Below, piece by piece: positions 47,884 through 59,925 of a DNA stretch of 64,000 bases. Location: contig ML976807.1 of the NCBI GenBank assembly GCA_010015655.1, positions 1-64,000 of the forward strand. The letters are read 5' to 3'. How positions within the stretch are numbered: position 1 is the first letter of the stretch; each line of letters begins with the position of its first letter. A model generated the notes under the pieces. The model made no database searches and was not told where the DNA came from. It saw only the letters and a list, made by a program, of their open reading frames with translations. The position numbers were made by a program, and so were the translations under genes. The DNA comes from Bimuria novae-zelandiae CBS 107.79 (taxonomy: Eukaryota; Ascomycota; Dothideomycetes; Pleosporales; Didymosphaeriaceae).

Positions 47884-48741
47884 CTCGCCCCACACGCCAA
47901 CCGGAGGTTGGCCCTGCGCAGCCTAACGTAACTTTATAGCCTAACGTAACTTTTTATCGCGGATTTTTCTATTTTCTTAATAAGTAACCTATAACTATAC
48001 CTAAATATTATAGCAAGAGCTATAAAATTAAGTAGCGTATTTCTAATTATCTCTTTAGTTTTTCTAGCTTAAAAATATCTAATTTTGCTACTATAGCACG
48101 CGAATAGAGCGTGCCTATTTTATAACTTTAAGCGCGCGCTAGAGGCTAGATTAGCTACTATAACTATAGTAATATAAATCTATAACTCTTAAAGACCTAG
48201 GATAAAGCGCTAAAGTTATATATACGTCGCTGTAATACTATTAGCATGCCATGCCTTACGCTATAGTTAAAAGGTCCTACTTAATATATCCTTAATCGCG
48301 TGCACCCTAATTGCAAAGCTCCTTTATATAGTAAGGACTAGCTATTGCGATAGCTATTAAAAAATCTAAACTACTATCGCATGAAGCAGAAGTCGTAGTA
48401 TATTAATTATATAGTAATAGTAATATTTAAAGCTTATAGCTATTATTTTATTAAGCTTAAAAAGGTAATATACACCTACGACGTCACCCAATTAGACACC
48501 TATAATATAGACGAAACCGGCTTCCGCATAGGCGTTAGTAGTAATTAATAATTGAAGTCTACGCTGTCAAAAGACTGGATCAATTTCGATTCTCTATACA
48601 AAGTTACGTTGGGCTGCGAAGTTACGTTAGGCTGCGAAGTTACGTTGGGCTGCGAAGTTACGTTGGGCTGCGAAGTTACGTTGGGCTGCGAAGTTACGTT
48701 GGGCTGCGCAGGGCCAACCTCCGGTTGGCGTGTGGGGCGAG
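47884..48741 (+). mobile_element. Internally deleted pogo-like element, 858 bp
   Basis: Inverted repeats start CTCGCCCCACACGCC and extend about 50 bp (AACCGGAGGTTGGCCC, CTGCGCAGCC, AACGTAACTT). TA flanks both ends (47882-47883 and 48742-48743). Inside, a decayed transposase N-terminus ends in YNIDETGFRIG (48500-48535), the first catalytic Asp block of pogo/Fot1 transposases. Then the sequence passes directly into the right terminal region, so the rest of the catalytic domain is deleted. The element is non-autonomous. Confidence 0.85.
48600..48707 (+). repeat. 18-bp subterminal tandem repeat, six units
   Basis: Six consecutive units of GAAGTTACGTTGGGCTGC lie inside the right inverted repeat of the deleted pogo element. 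The first unit has a changed first base and the second a G-to-A. The left end carries two inverted AACGTAACTT cores (47924-47933 and 47942-47951). They may be transposase-binding sites. The apparent open frames across it on both strands merely read the repeat. Confidence 0.9.
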
Positions 48742-48974
48742 TACCGCTACTTGCACGACATTTTAGCTTCATTGTGGCCTATCCCCCGCAGGGCCTGAAT
48801 CTGCCGTACACGGGCCACATGTAAGTGGCCAATCGGATGAACCCTCCGACTCTGCATGAAAACTAAATAATATAAGCTTATAGGGCAAATTTGTATAGAG
48901 ATTACATTCTTAGAGGTTTTAATATAGAATTACTTAATACTTAAGCTTATTTTCGTGTTAACTTGCTTAATCGT

Positions 48975-51363
48975 TCAGTAACGTTGTAGGTACTCTTGCC
49001 AGCACTTAGAGCGTATTTCTAGCCTATATAAAGGCAACTTATAGATAGAGTAGCTAAATAACGTCCTTAGAGTACGTCTGTTGCCTAAAGTTGTCTTAAG
49101 AGGCATTTTTAAAGGCGCTAAGCTGTTACTCTTACGCCTAGTTATAGCATAAATAGCACAAGTCTTTGCCTCTATAAATAGCTTAATAGACTTATGGGCG
49201 CTCACCTTAATAACGATAATGTTATTAACTCTTACCCGCTTCTTTAACCCGTGGTAAAGGCTAGTACCACGCTTAAAGAGCTACTCTATAAGCTTATATA
49301 GGAACTTCTTGTGGCCTGATTGTTTAGTATAGTGTTAGGTTCCATCCAGGATAGCTGGTCCTAAATGGGCTAAGGTTGGTTCTCGGGCAGGAGTACTGGT
49401 AGGACGGGAAAGGGTTGTAGTGATAGCTTGCGCCTGTCACTAAGGGCGTTAGTATCAAAGGTGTGTACAGCACAATCAAATTAACAAGATTACTTATTCA
49501 GATCCAAACAATAGATTGATAAACAGGTTAAACACAAATGCCTTAAGGGTATTTGTGTAGGTTTATATACAAGAAGGGTAAACCTTACCGTCTATCTCTC
49601 TTTCTACCGTCCCTAGATTCCGATAGATGGTCGCGCCGTCCGTGGATGGTACACCTTCCACAATCTTGGCAGGATGGTATGTCTTGGCTGGATGGTACAT
49701 CACGTGACCTCGGTTACGCGACCCCGCCGAGTGTCACTTCCACTGAGGCCCGTTGGTCCTCCGCGTTCCATACATGTTCAGATCCTAACATATAGACGGC
49801 GGAGGAGTACGAGGAGAGTCTATACGCGTTATTAAGGCTTAAATTAAGTAGAAAGTAAAGTAGAGGTTGCTAAGTACGATACTTAACCTGCTACGTAGAG
49901 TAATAGCTTTTGCACTAATTAAATTAATTAATATTACTTTTATAGCGATTATAGTTGTTAATTATTATAAGAATTCCGAGAAACTTTATAGCGTAATTAC
50001 TAAAGGCCTCCTTAAAGACGTTTTTGTTATTTTAGGCTAGCTTTAAGTATTAACGTAGCTTAACAATGTGTTACGTTGCTAGGTAGCAATTATTATTAGT
50101 TAATAGAGTACGACTCCATGCTAAGACTTATTAAGAATAACATTAGTACTCACGCTTAGCGACTATACTTATAAAAAGCACGACTTAACTATCTTTCTAA
50201 GCTATCTTTAGTACTTTCTTTAACGCTAAGAGCGCCTAGTATATCTCTCTCTACCTTATCTTGCTCGAAAACTGCGTCTTTATACGTATAAGATTGCTAT
50301 TAAAGCGCTCCTTTAATAGCTTTTTACTAGCTAACCTACTATTATTTATCTTAACTTCTGCCTTAGCCGTTATTTCAAAAAGCTTCTCTATCGAAGTTTT
50401 AGTCGTCCTAACTATCCTAGCATAGCCTACGCCTTTAGATCTTAAGTATTTAAGTATAGGGATGGTGTTAAAGAGATTATTATCCTAAATAATATAGAGA
50501 TTTAGCGGAAAGCGTCGCTGCTTAGCAGCGTTAATAGCAAGTATAAGACTAATAGGGACTAACTTAGTAGGCGTAAAGGACGCAGAAGCTTTATCTACAG
50601 GACTTAGTAAGTTAATAGGCTCTTAGCTAGTACCTCTAGCATAAAATAACTAGTTTATTAGGTATCTATTGTTAGCTAAACACCAGATTTTAAAGTCCTC
50701 TAGTATTAGCTTTATCTTAATTATTACGACCTTGCTAGCGTGGCTAGTAAATCTTGTAATTATCTTGTTAACGTAAAGGTGCTTGCTAGGCTTCTAATAC
50801 TTAAAGCTGCGCTCACGCAGAGTCTCCGACAACTCCAACACGCGTCCGAATGGTGAAGAGAACTTCTGCTCAACCTCAGCGCAATAGAGATATCTGTCGA
50901 GCTGCTCCCATCGCTTTTGCGGCATGTACTAACCTATCTTGTGCGTAGGCGCGTTCACATGGCCCGGCTGCCAATACTCCTTCAGTGACGGTTCGCGATG
51001 GACTCCCATATAGACTATGATTGCAAAGTACGTGTACAACTCTGCCGGTGACGTCGGTTTCCAGTCTCTACAATATTCCTGCGAGGGCGCTTGCCGGAGC
51101 AACTTAGCGTGGCGATTTGTATAGTGGGCGATACTATCGAGGACGTCGACGTTAAAAAACAACTCGAATAGGGAAATAGGATCCCCCGTGATACCTTCAG
51201 GTATCTCTGCCTCACTAAAAATACGTGGGTTATTGATCTTAAGCGGTTGCTAGTCGGGTGGCGGATCCTTTAGCAGATTAGGCAAAACACTAGCTTTTTT
51301 TAAGTACTTTGTGTACCTAACGAAGTTGGCATTATTGCTTAGCGTTAAGGCACCTTTAGGCAT
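48975..51363 (-). pseudogene. PiggyBac-like (DDE_Tnp_1_7) transposase, decayed
   Basis: The minus-strand frame starts at ATG 51363-51361 (MPKGALTLSNNANF). The part 50929-51162 is nearly unmutated and carries the family's N-terminal domain (LDSIAHYTNRHAKL, then ELYTYFAIIVYMGVHREP). The catalytic region follows to about 50180, including a stretch resembling DN.F.T.P..KYLR (near 50460-50490). The last part, beyond the inserted LTR, is the basic Cys-containing C-terminus (48975-49205, RRTLRTLFSYSIYKLPLYR, with Tyr where Cys ligands are usual). Stops make it inactive. The piggyBac call rests on motif order and is fairly sure. The catalytic Asp residues cannot all be placed. Confidence 0.68.
49333..49790 (-). 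mobile_element. Solo Gypsy LTR, 458 bp
   Basis: On the minus strand it starts TGTTAGGATCTG and ends GGAACCTAACA, with a perfect TATAG duplication (49328-49332 and 49791-49795). It is related over much of its length to the Gypsy G1/G2 LTRs but hardly mutated, so it is a younger member of that family. The open frame at 49553-49795 is a reading of this LTR and not a gene. Confidence 0.92.
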
Positions 51364-51530
51364 AGTTGTAGATAGTAGAGCTTCTAAAAAAGGTTTATTT
51401 TAGCTAATAATTAACGATTTTTGGGAACTGCTGACATTACGATGTAAGGTTTGGAGGTTTCGAACGCTTTCATCTAATTGGCCATTCATATGTGGCCCGT
51501 GTACGGCAGATTCAGGCCCTGCGGGGGATA

Positions 51531-52389
51531 ATAGTCGCCTTGTTCTGGGGCCGCATTAGAGCCCTTGATGTAAATCTCTTTACGCCACTTACCGTAGCTT
51601 CGCAGTTGGCGCGCCGCGTCACTGAACGCGCCACCCCAACATGATCGCTCGGCCAGCAACATGAGGCTACTGAGCCACCCACAATTAATATTATCACAAG
51701 ATTTTCTAGAGTTAAGGTCTCTAAGGCATATAGAGAATTACTAGCTACTTAAATTATTAATATCTCTTTAGTATTCTAATTATTTAGCTACTGCGCGGCT
51801 TTAAGATATATATAATAAATAAGGCCTTATTAATATCTATAGCCTTAGGCTAAGTCTATTTTTTCTTAATAGCTTATTAAGATGTTTTAAAATATTCTTA
51901 CTACCTAATTTAAATATTTTAATACGTTTTTAAATTTAACTTTATATCTTACAGGCTTATTACTTAAAGCTTTACTTAGTAGCCTTATTAGCCTTCTACT
52001 TTACGCGTGTATCTTTAGTGGCTACTTAAGTAATACGCCTTTCCTAGAGTAACCTTATTTTAAGCTACTAGTTAGCTTAACGGACTTTTACTTACTTACT
52101 TTTTTAAAGCTATAGTTACTTCGCTTTAGTATTTTTTTATGTTACTAATTACGTGCCCGCTATACGCTATAGGGTAATTAAAAAATAGCTTAACTATAAT
52201 ACTTATCTAGCTAATTAAGAGGTAGAGGCCTGTCTTGCTTTAAGCGTTTTTTCTATATTGCTAGAGCCTCTCGTAGATCTTTATTTTCATGCTCTAAGAG
52301 TTGCTTTTGTATAGAAATTAAGTATATAGTTCGACTTAGCTTCTTAGCCTTATTACCACTCCCTATATTAATAATAGCCTTTAGTAGCC
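51531..52389 (-). pseudogene. C-terminal tail of a pogo-like transposase, decayed
   Basis: On the minus strand a decayed frame from about 52380 to 51700 shows a coiled-coil type region (QLLEHENKDLREAL) followed by a basic stretch with KKRLKQDRPLPLN. This resembles the C-terminal tail seen after the DDE domain in many fungal pogo-like transposases. The GC-rich part 51531-51690, with normal CA/TG, would be the terminal region of that element. The rest of the transposase is lost at the LTR fragment beginning at 52390. Confidence 0.5.
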
Positions 52390-52645
52390 GGTTAATCTTG
52401 TTAAGCCCTAAGGGGTGGCTAGTCCTAAAGGGGTAAAGGTTAGTTCTTAGGTAAGAGTATTAATAATATAGGTAAGGGGTATTAATAGCTTACGCGTATT
52501 AATAGGGCGTTAGTATTAAAGGCGTGTATAGCATAATTAAATTAATAAGCGAGCCTGAGTTAAATCCAAACGATAGGTTAGTAAACAGGTTAAACTTAAT
52601 AGTAGAAGACTACTATCGCATTCCTATATACATGACTTGTCCCAT
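52390..52645 (-). repeat. Partial Gypsy LTR (G1/G2 family), inverted
   Basis: Its sequence matches the 3' part of the G1/G2 LTR in reverse: GTTAAGCCCTAAGGGG near 52400 is the LTR end, and GACTACTATCGCATTCC near 52610 lies in mid-LTR. The match ends near 52645, where integrase sequence begins, so the first part of the LTR is missing. Confidence 0.7.
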
Positions 52646-55600
52646 GAATCTATATATGGTATGCTATTAATAGCTTCTATTTCATTCTAATAAGTACTAT
52701 GAGCGTTATCTAGTAGTTTAATATAAAGAGCTTGTCTCTATCGCTAATAATTGTCTTTACAATACTATAGTGTTATATAAGTTAATCTAGGATAAGAAAT
52801 ACAAGTTCCTTTACTATAGTTATCTTTTAGTACAGTAGTAATTTCACGTATTTAGTAAATTAGTATACAATTACTGATACAGCATTATAGCTCGTTTCTG
52901 TCGCTAGATCTTTTAACTTGAGTAGTTTAATTATAAAGTCTATTATAATGTCTTCCTATAGTGCTATAGGTATCTAGATTACTTATATTTCTCCGTACTT
53001 AAGATAAGTAGCGTGCTTATTTTTCTAGCAGTCTACGCACTTATAGATATATTTTATTACTAGTTCTTTAATATTCTTAAAGGTGTAGTTTTGTTAGACA
53101 GGTTCTATTATTTTCTTAATACCTAGGTATCTATATATAAGATTATTATAATATTACCGTATAATCTTGCCCTACTATCATTTAGGTACTTTTTGTATTG
53201 CGATAAGAATCTTATTCAGTTCTACTATTAGTTTTAGTAATCTATTAAGGTTCTTTTATAGTATTATAAAATATATTTTTAGTTTATCTCTTATAAGGTC
53301 GTGGTATTAACTAAGTGTGCCTGTACGTCTATTTTCCATTCTTAGTATAAAGATAATTTTAAATTTAATTTATTTAAGTAACTCTAACTATCTTACTTAT
53401 TATAGTGTAAGTTTCTTAGTAGTTGTAAAGCGTATAAGATTCCTATAATTTATAAAAATCTTAAGTGTTAAATAACTAAGAATATAAAAGCTTTTAATAT
53501 TTAATACTTTAATAATAGCGTAGAGTTTTTTATTGTGTACGTCGTACCGTGTCTCTGCTCCTGTAAACTTTCGTGAGTAGTTTGTAATTGGGTGCTATTT
53601 ACCATCTATCTCTTATTTTGCGTATACGCCTATCGCGAGGTCGCTTGCGTTTGTTTCGATTCATGAAGGTTCTCTATCCTTAAAGTGAATAAGTATGTGT
53701 GGCATAATGCATGCTGTTTTTAAGAGTACGAATAATATTCTAATTTATACGAAGAGTACGTCCTTTTCTATAATGTCTTTTAAGGGTAGTGTGACTTTTG
53801 CGTAGTCCTTAATAAACTATTAATTAAATTTATAGAATTCTAAGAATTCTAAGATATTTTTAGCTATTTTTAGTTTATGCGAATTTTTAATATGTTTAAT
53901 TTTATTTCGTATAACTTTAATCCCTTTCGTACTAATTACGTATCCTAGAAATTTAAGTTTATTTATATGCTATGAATGTTTTTATGGCTTAATCTATAAA
54001 TATGCTTTATTTATTACTTTTAATACTATCTATACGTGTGGTATGTAATCTAATTCGTTTTCTGAATAGATAAGTATATTATTTATATATATAATAACAA
54101 CGATATCTAGATAGTTACGTAGTACAGTATTAATAAGTGCTTAGAAGTTTGCCAGTGCATTCGTGAGTCTTAAAGGCATAACTATGTATTGATAGAGTTA
54201 GTAGCGTGATCTAAACGCTTTCTTCTATTTATTACCTTTTCTAATTTATATAAAATAGTATCTATCTTATAAATTTATTATTATAAAGATCTTTGCTCTT
54301 ACGAATTAGTCTTAAAGTTTGAATATGTTTAGTGATAGGTATCTATTTTTAATTATTATATTATAGTATTAATTTTGTAGTAATTAATATATAACCGTGG
54401 AGTTCTATCCTTCTTTATAAAAAATATAAAGGGTCAAGCTACTAATAATTTTAATAGTTATATAGCCTTTCTTAAGGTTTATTTTAATAAATTTCTATTC
54501 TTATTAGAGTTCTTTTCTAGATTTCGCGTATAGTAGTCTACAGGATGGCGTTTTTTTCCTTTTCTAGGTTTATTAATAGATCTTAAGATTAATATTCTAG
54601 AAGGTTTCCTTTTCCTTTGCTTTTAGTAAACATATGCATCCATGCGTGATAGAATTCTAGAATTCTATAGAGTATGCTGTCTTCCATCTTCTTGCGCTCT
54701 ATAACCTAGTGGTTCTTATTAGCATCTACTAAAGTAATGTTATGTTTATTAGCTTCTAGTTGCAAGACTATATTATTAATATCTCTTTTATTTGCTATTA
54801 AGTTCTATTAATGCGTAGGTTTTATTTATAATATATAATTATAGCGCTTTAAACATAGCGTCTTCTAAATTTAATTAATTTCTAAATTATGCTTCCTTAA
54901 CTAGGATAGTTTCAATATTATATTGTGATTAGCTTTCTTAAGAACGTCTAGGGTAATTATGTCTTAGTATTTATAAATATTAAGTATTATCTAGTACTTA
55001 AATTTAATTATTGCTATGCCTAGCATTAGTTATTTATTTATAATATAAATAGTATAAGGTATGGCCTTTTTGTGTTCTTAGATTTCTGCTCTCGTAAGCG
55101 CTTTTCTTAATATATAACTCTCCTATACTCTTAAATCTAGCACGGCCTTTATTTATGTTTATTTACGCTATACTAGTAACTAAATTAATCCTTTTTTATT
55201 TATAGTATTTATCTCTCTAAAGGCGCCATTCCTCTTCAGCCTAGGTTTAAAAAAGATATTCTATCTTTAACTATTCGAGTTAGCTTGGGGTAACTCTCCT
55301 TTATTTTATCTTAGGGCTATTACTAAGCCGTTACGCGAGATGTTTTACTATTAACTCTATTTATATTAATTTATAGGATTACTACTCCCTTTAGTATATA
55401 TTTATATTTATTTATATTCGTCTGCTCTGCGTGCTTCTTATAGTTAGTGTGTAAATATACTTACTATATGTTTGCTACGCATTCTTTATTAACTAATAGT
55501 AATAAGGCTTAGTTAGTAGCTTAGTTTAATTACAAAAAGTACTATTACTTTCATTTATCCTACAGGTGGACATCGCTTTAAGTAATAAGATAATTAAACT

Positions 55601-56215
55601 ATTCCTAGCGGCATCGCTATTATAGGTTTAAAAAGTATCTATATTCCTTACTTTAGTAATAAAAAGTGCAAAAGTCTATTCTACACAATGTCCACTTAAG
55701 GAATACGTGTAACGGATTATAGTAGTCTAGATCATACTATAATTTGTATTTTAGGTTCTCAACAAGGTACATCCTCTTAGGTTCTTAGTTCTAGTACTCA
55801 TAATTGGCCTATTAGCGGTCTTTAGAGCTAACTAAAAGATTTTATTTTAGATTATATATAATTATATGCTTTTCTATAGCATTATAAATAAGGTCTATAT
55901 CTCGTAATTAATGTTCTTTTAAGAAGTTAAAGATATTTACTATTGTAGTCTTAGTCTTTGTTTGTCTATTAGGGTGTAGTGTAGGAGGTCTATTAATTTA
56001 TTTAACCTTTTCTACGTCTAAACCTTCTTTAGCATCCTTATATAGGCGTAAGTTAGGCAAGTCTAATCGCTCTAAGTTATTATTAAGTTACTTCTTAATA
56101 AAGGATATTACCTACTGTTCTTTATTAATTACGTTATTGTCTGCATTATTAACGAATAGTAAATTTAATTATCTAATAACTTTATTCTTACATCTGTAGT
56201 TCCCAATAATATAAC
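52646..56215 (-). pseudogene. Gypsy pol relic on the minus strand (G3)
   Basis: Read on the minus strand from 56215 downwards. A zinc-knuckle remnant (NYRCKNKV, near 56200) resembles the G2 gag end at 57570. Next come a gag-pol linker similar to G2, protease and reverse transcriptase remnants, and the block KLKFLGYVISTKGIKV near 53960. RNase H has IETNASDLAIG at about 53631-53661, with the catalytic Asp changed to Asn, and integrase follows with SDRDKLF near 52745. It breaks off mid-integrase at the partial LTR. Strong CA/TG depletion throughout. It lacks a 5' LTR because the plus-strand G2 starts exactly at 56216. Confidence 0.72.
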
Positions 56216-56654
56216 TGTTAAGATCCGTTAAGATCTAACATGACGCGGGACGGGGCATGAACACTTATCCATACGACCAGCCAAGATTCCTAACTTAGCC
56301 ACGAGTCACATGATTAAGTCACGCGTCCCAGAAATATTAGGCGTCCTAAAAGTATCTTAGCGCATGGGATTTTAGTACTCCCAGGACTCTTAAGATTTAT
56401 CGGATAAGTTATATATATAGGAACGCGATAGTAGTCTTCTACTATTATATTTAACTTGTTTACTAATTTATTATTTAGATTTAACTTAGGCTCTCTTATT
56501 AATTTAATTATACTATGTATAATTTTAATACTAACGCCCTATTCATACGCGCAAGCTATTAATACCCCTTATTTATATTATTAGTACTTTTACTTAAGAA
56601 CTAACCTATACCCCTTTAAGACTAGCTACCTATTAGGGCTTAATGTCTTAAACA
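56216..56654 (+). repeat. 5' LTR of Gypsy G2
   Basis: Full-length match to the G1 LTR at 34807-35244, with differences mostly C/T or G/A. The 3' border is judged from the shared CTTAAACA end and is good to a few bases. Confidence 0.78.
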
Positions 56655-56729
56655 CCCTTAATATAAGTGTTAATAATACCTTTTTCACCAATACGATAAG
56701 TACACGGATAAATACTCTTAAAGGAGTAA

Positions 56730-59700
56730 GCATTACTATAGCTAAAGAAAAAATAAAAAGCTTTTATAAAAAGCCTAACTTCTTTTATAGTAAACATAAT
56801 TATACGGAACTATAGATCTTGCAACTTAATCTGTACTTTATAAAATAAAGTAAGAATAGAAAGATATAGACAAGACTATATTTACTTTTACTTATGTAAA
56901 GGAAAATGTCTTTAAGTGGATTTATCCTTACTTTAATTAATATCTAGCCAGAGCCAATATAGAAGACGACGCTATAGATAAAATTATAAAATATTAAAAA
57001 CCTTTTCTACTTAGATTAAATAATACTTTAGAATTACTAATTAGAAAGCTATCGTTAAACAAAACATCTAGTAACTTATATAAACTTGTTTAGTAGCTAA
57101 ATATAAATATAAATTCCGTAAGAAAACTTACTAAGTTATATAAAATAATAATAATCTTTTAACTATATTTTATAAAAGACTGAAATAACACGTGCGTAAG
57201 GAACTATTGCGTAGTAAAGTAAAAACTAATACCTTATAAGAACTTGTAGTAGAAGTAACGCAAATTAATAATAAATAGTATAAACTACAATAAGACCTAC
57301 GCTAGAACTAAAATAGAAAAGGCTATAACCTATCTGCAATGAAAGATAACTATTATAACTTTAAATAATAATAATAATAGTAGAAAAACTAAGCTAACTA
57401 TAGTTACTAACCAATAGAAGGAATCCAGTACCACCAATTTAACGTAATAGAGAAAACGATAGGAAAGGTAAAAGGCTTTTACAAGTCTAAACAAGGACGT
57501 ACCCTAGATGGAACCTACAAACAAGGGACCAGGACACGACTTTGCTACACATGTGGCAAATCGGACCATATTGCCAGGAACTGCAGATCTAAGAACAAGG
57601 TCACTAGGCAGTTAAACGTACTAACTATTAATAACGAAAAGACGACTCACAAAGAATAGTAGGTAGTAAGTACTATTAAACAAATTAAAATCTATAATAA
57701 AGATTTAGAACAATTAAGGTTACCTAACTTACGACTCTACGAGGATATATATAAAGGTTTAGATAAGAAAAAGAAAAAGCTGTTACCTTAAACTCTTATA
57801 CCCTACTTTAGCTAGAGCAAACTAGTTGCTAGTAAAATAATAAATATTTTTAACCTCTTACAAGAATACTAACTAAGGGAAGGAGAATTTGATTTTATAG
57901 TAATAAATAATAAGATAAAAATTACAAAGTAGCACTTTACTATGCTTACTAACCTAATCTAGTTAGTAAGGTAGTACGTATATGGGCAGACTACTGCTAT
58001 ATACACGAAAACTTTAAGAAGAAGTACCTAAATAAAAACCTAAACTATAAACTATAGTACGACCTAAACCACCGCAATCTTATGCACGAAACTATATAAT
58101 AGACCCTTAATAAAGAAGACTAATATACTATATATTACTAAGGTAAAGCATATAGCTACCTTCCCTAAATATACTAATAATACTAATAGGAGTAGTTTAA
58201 CTACCTTATCGCCCGTTATAAATATTTATCTTTAAGATAAACGCGAAATGCAATACTCTTTATACTTTAACTAAATACTAAACTAAGCGCTATTACTATT
58301 AGTTAATAAAAAATACGCGTTAGATATATAGCAAACGTGTCTATACCTTAATTATACAATACATAGGGATTAAAAGAAATGGTATAGATTTAATTATATA
58401 CTAAAGGGAACCATAATACTTAGGATTAAATTAGTAATAAGGAATAAAGATAGTGAAGCTTCCCTAGAAGAGGATTAGTAATAGCCTTAAGAGAAGAAAG
58501 AGAAAGGATACCTTAAGCCTATAGAGCTAATAATAAAGGAGATATCCCTTTTAGAGCTAGGCTTAGATAAGAAAACGCCTTTAAAGAAATAAATACTACT
58601 AATAGTTAAGTATTAATTAAACCACTAGTATATCTTAAAAGAATATAAATAAAAGCCATGCTAGACTTAGGAGCACAGGACAGCTATATATTAAAAAAAG
58701 CACTTAATAGAGCAGGACTTTATGAGCGTAAGAAGGCTTACCCTATGCTATTTATATTATAAACAGGTAACTAATACCCTGTAAAGTAATAATTAAATAC
58801 GGGGTTAAAACCACCCTTATAATCTCTAGATACTAAGAACTAATTATCCTTAATATTATTAAAGAAGCTAATTACGATATAATTTTAAACCTATCCTAGT
58901 TAAGGAAGTATAACCCTATAATTAACTAAGAAAAAAAAGAACTATTTTTTAAGTACTATAACTATATATTATAAGAAAACTCTACGTATTAATAGAATAT
59001 AATAGTAAATAAAAGAGCTATTAATAATATAGTCTCGCGATGGATAGTTGAAAAACGGAAAATACCCTTAGCAGACGCTGGCAGGAACCACCAGGTCCCA
59101 GAACGCAAGAAGATGGAAGACAGCACAAACCATGAAATTCTAGAATGCTACCAGGCATGGAATTATATGTTTATAGAGAGAGAAGGAAAAGCAAACTTTC
59201 CGGAACATTAACCCTAGAATCACGCGATTGACCTAGAAGAAGGGAAGACGCCACCCTTTAGACTACTATATAGTAAATCTAGAAAAGAGCTTTAGCAAGA
59301 AAAAGAATTTATTAATATAAATCTTATAAAAGGATATATTAGATCTTTAAAGTTACTAGCGGCAGGCCCTTTTATATTTATACTAATAAAGGATAGATAA
59401 CTAAGGCCCTGTATAAACTATGGGAAACTTAATAACATAATAATTAAAAATTAATATTTACTACTAAATATCTTAGAACTTTAACACTAACTCTTAAGAG
59501 CTAAAACCTTTTTAATAATAAATTTATAAGATAGATACTACCTAATACGAATTAAGAAAAGTAATAAGTAAAAGATAATATTTAGGACCCGCTATAAACT
59601 ATTTAAATATATAATTATACCTTTTAGACTTATTAATATGCTAGCAATATTTTAGGCACTAGTTAAAAATATCTTATGTAACTATCTAGAGGTATTCGTT

Positions 59701-59925
59701 ATTATATACATGGACGACATTCTCGACTTCTCCGAAAACGAAGTAGATCACGTACCACATGTATAGACAGTACTAAAGGCACTGGATAGAGTACACCTAC
59801 AAATCAAGCTCAAGAAGTGTAAATTCTATGTAATAAGACTAGAATTTGTAGGACACATTATTAGCATAGATAAAATTAAAATAGCACTAAATAAAATTAA
59901 ATATATTAAGAATAAGCTAATACTA
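56730..59925 (+). pseudogene. Gypsy G2 gag-pol, partly RIP-mutated mosaic
   Basis: Gag starts near 56740. An intact zinc knuckle CYTCGKSDHIARNC is seen at 57544-57585 inside an unmutated patch. A protease-like LDLGAQD is near 58660, where retroviral-type proteases have D-S/T-G. Reverse transcriptase spans about 59205-59925, with KNNIIIK-type sequence near 59430 and an intact catalytic YMDD at 59707-59718, again inside an unmutated patch. TAG/TAA stops elsewhere break the frame. RNase H and integrase are missing because of the junction at 59925. Confidence 0.8.

Larger units (their letters stand above)
48782..51528 (-). mobile_element. PiggyBac-like DNA transposon, split by a solo LTR
   Basis: Long inverted repeats of about 60 bp mark the ends. 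The left reads TCCCCCGCAGGGCCTGAATC and on, and the right is its complement, ending GCGGGGGA. TA occurs on each side (48780-48781 and 51529-51530), not the TTAA typical of piggyBac. The inside encodes a decayed piggyBac-type transposase on the minus strand. A 458-bp Gypsy solo LTR interrupts it at 49333-49790. Without this insert and its duplication the element is about 2.28 kb. Confidence 0.78.
56216..59925 (+). mobile_element. Gypsy G2 retrotransposon, 3' truncated
   Basis: Starts with a 439-bp LTR (56216-56654, TGTTAAGATCC to CTTAAACA), followed by leader, gag, protease and reverse transcriptase. It stops at about 59925, where a pogo-like element begins. No 3' LTR is in the window and the target duplication cannot be checked. 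It lies head to head with the minus-strand G3 and probably inserted into G3 gag. Confidence 0.8.

Noticed and set aside
48545..48824. Open frames with a PNVTSQ or LGCEVT repeat on both strands
   Set aside because: They only translate the 18-bp tandem repeat in the deleted pogo element; no conserved protein.
49553..49795. 80-codon open frame
   Set aside because: It lies within the solo Gypsy LTR and crosses its end.
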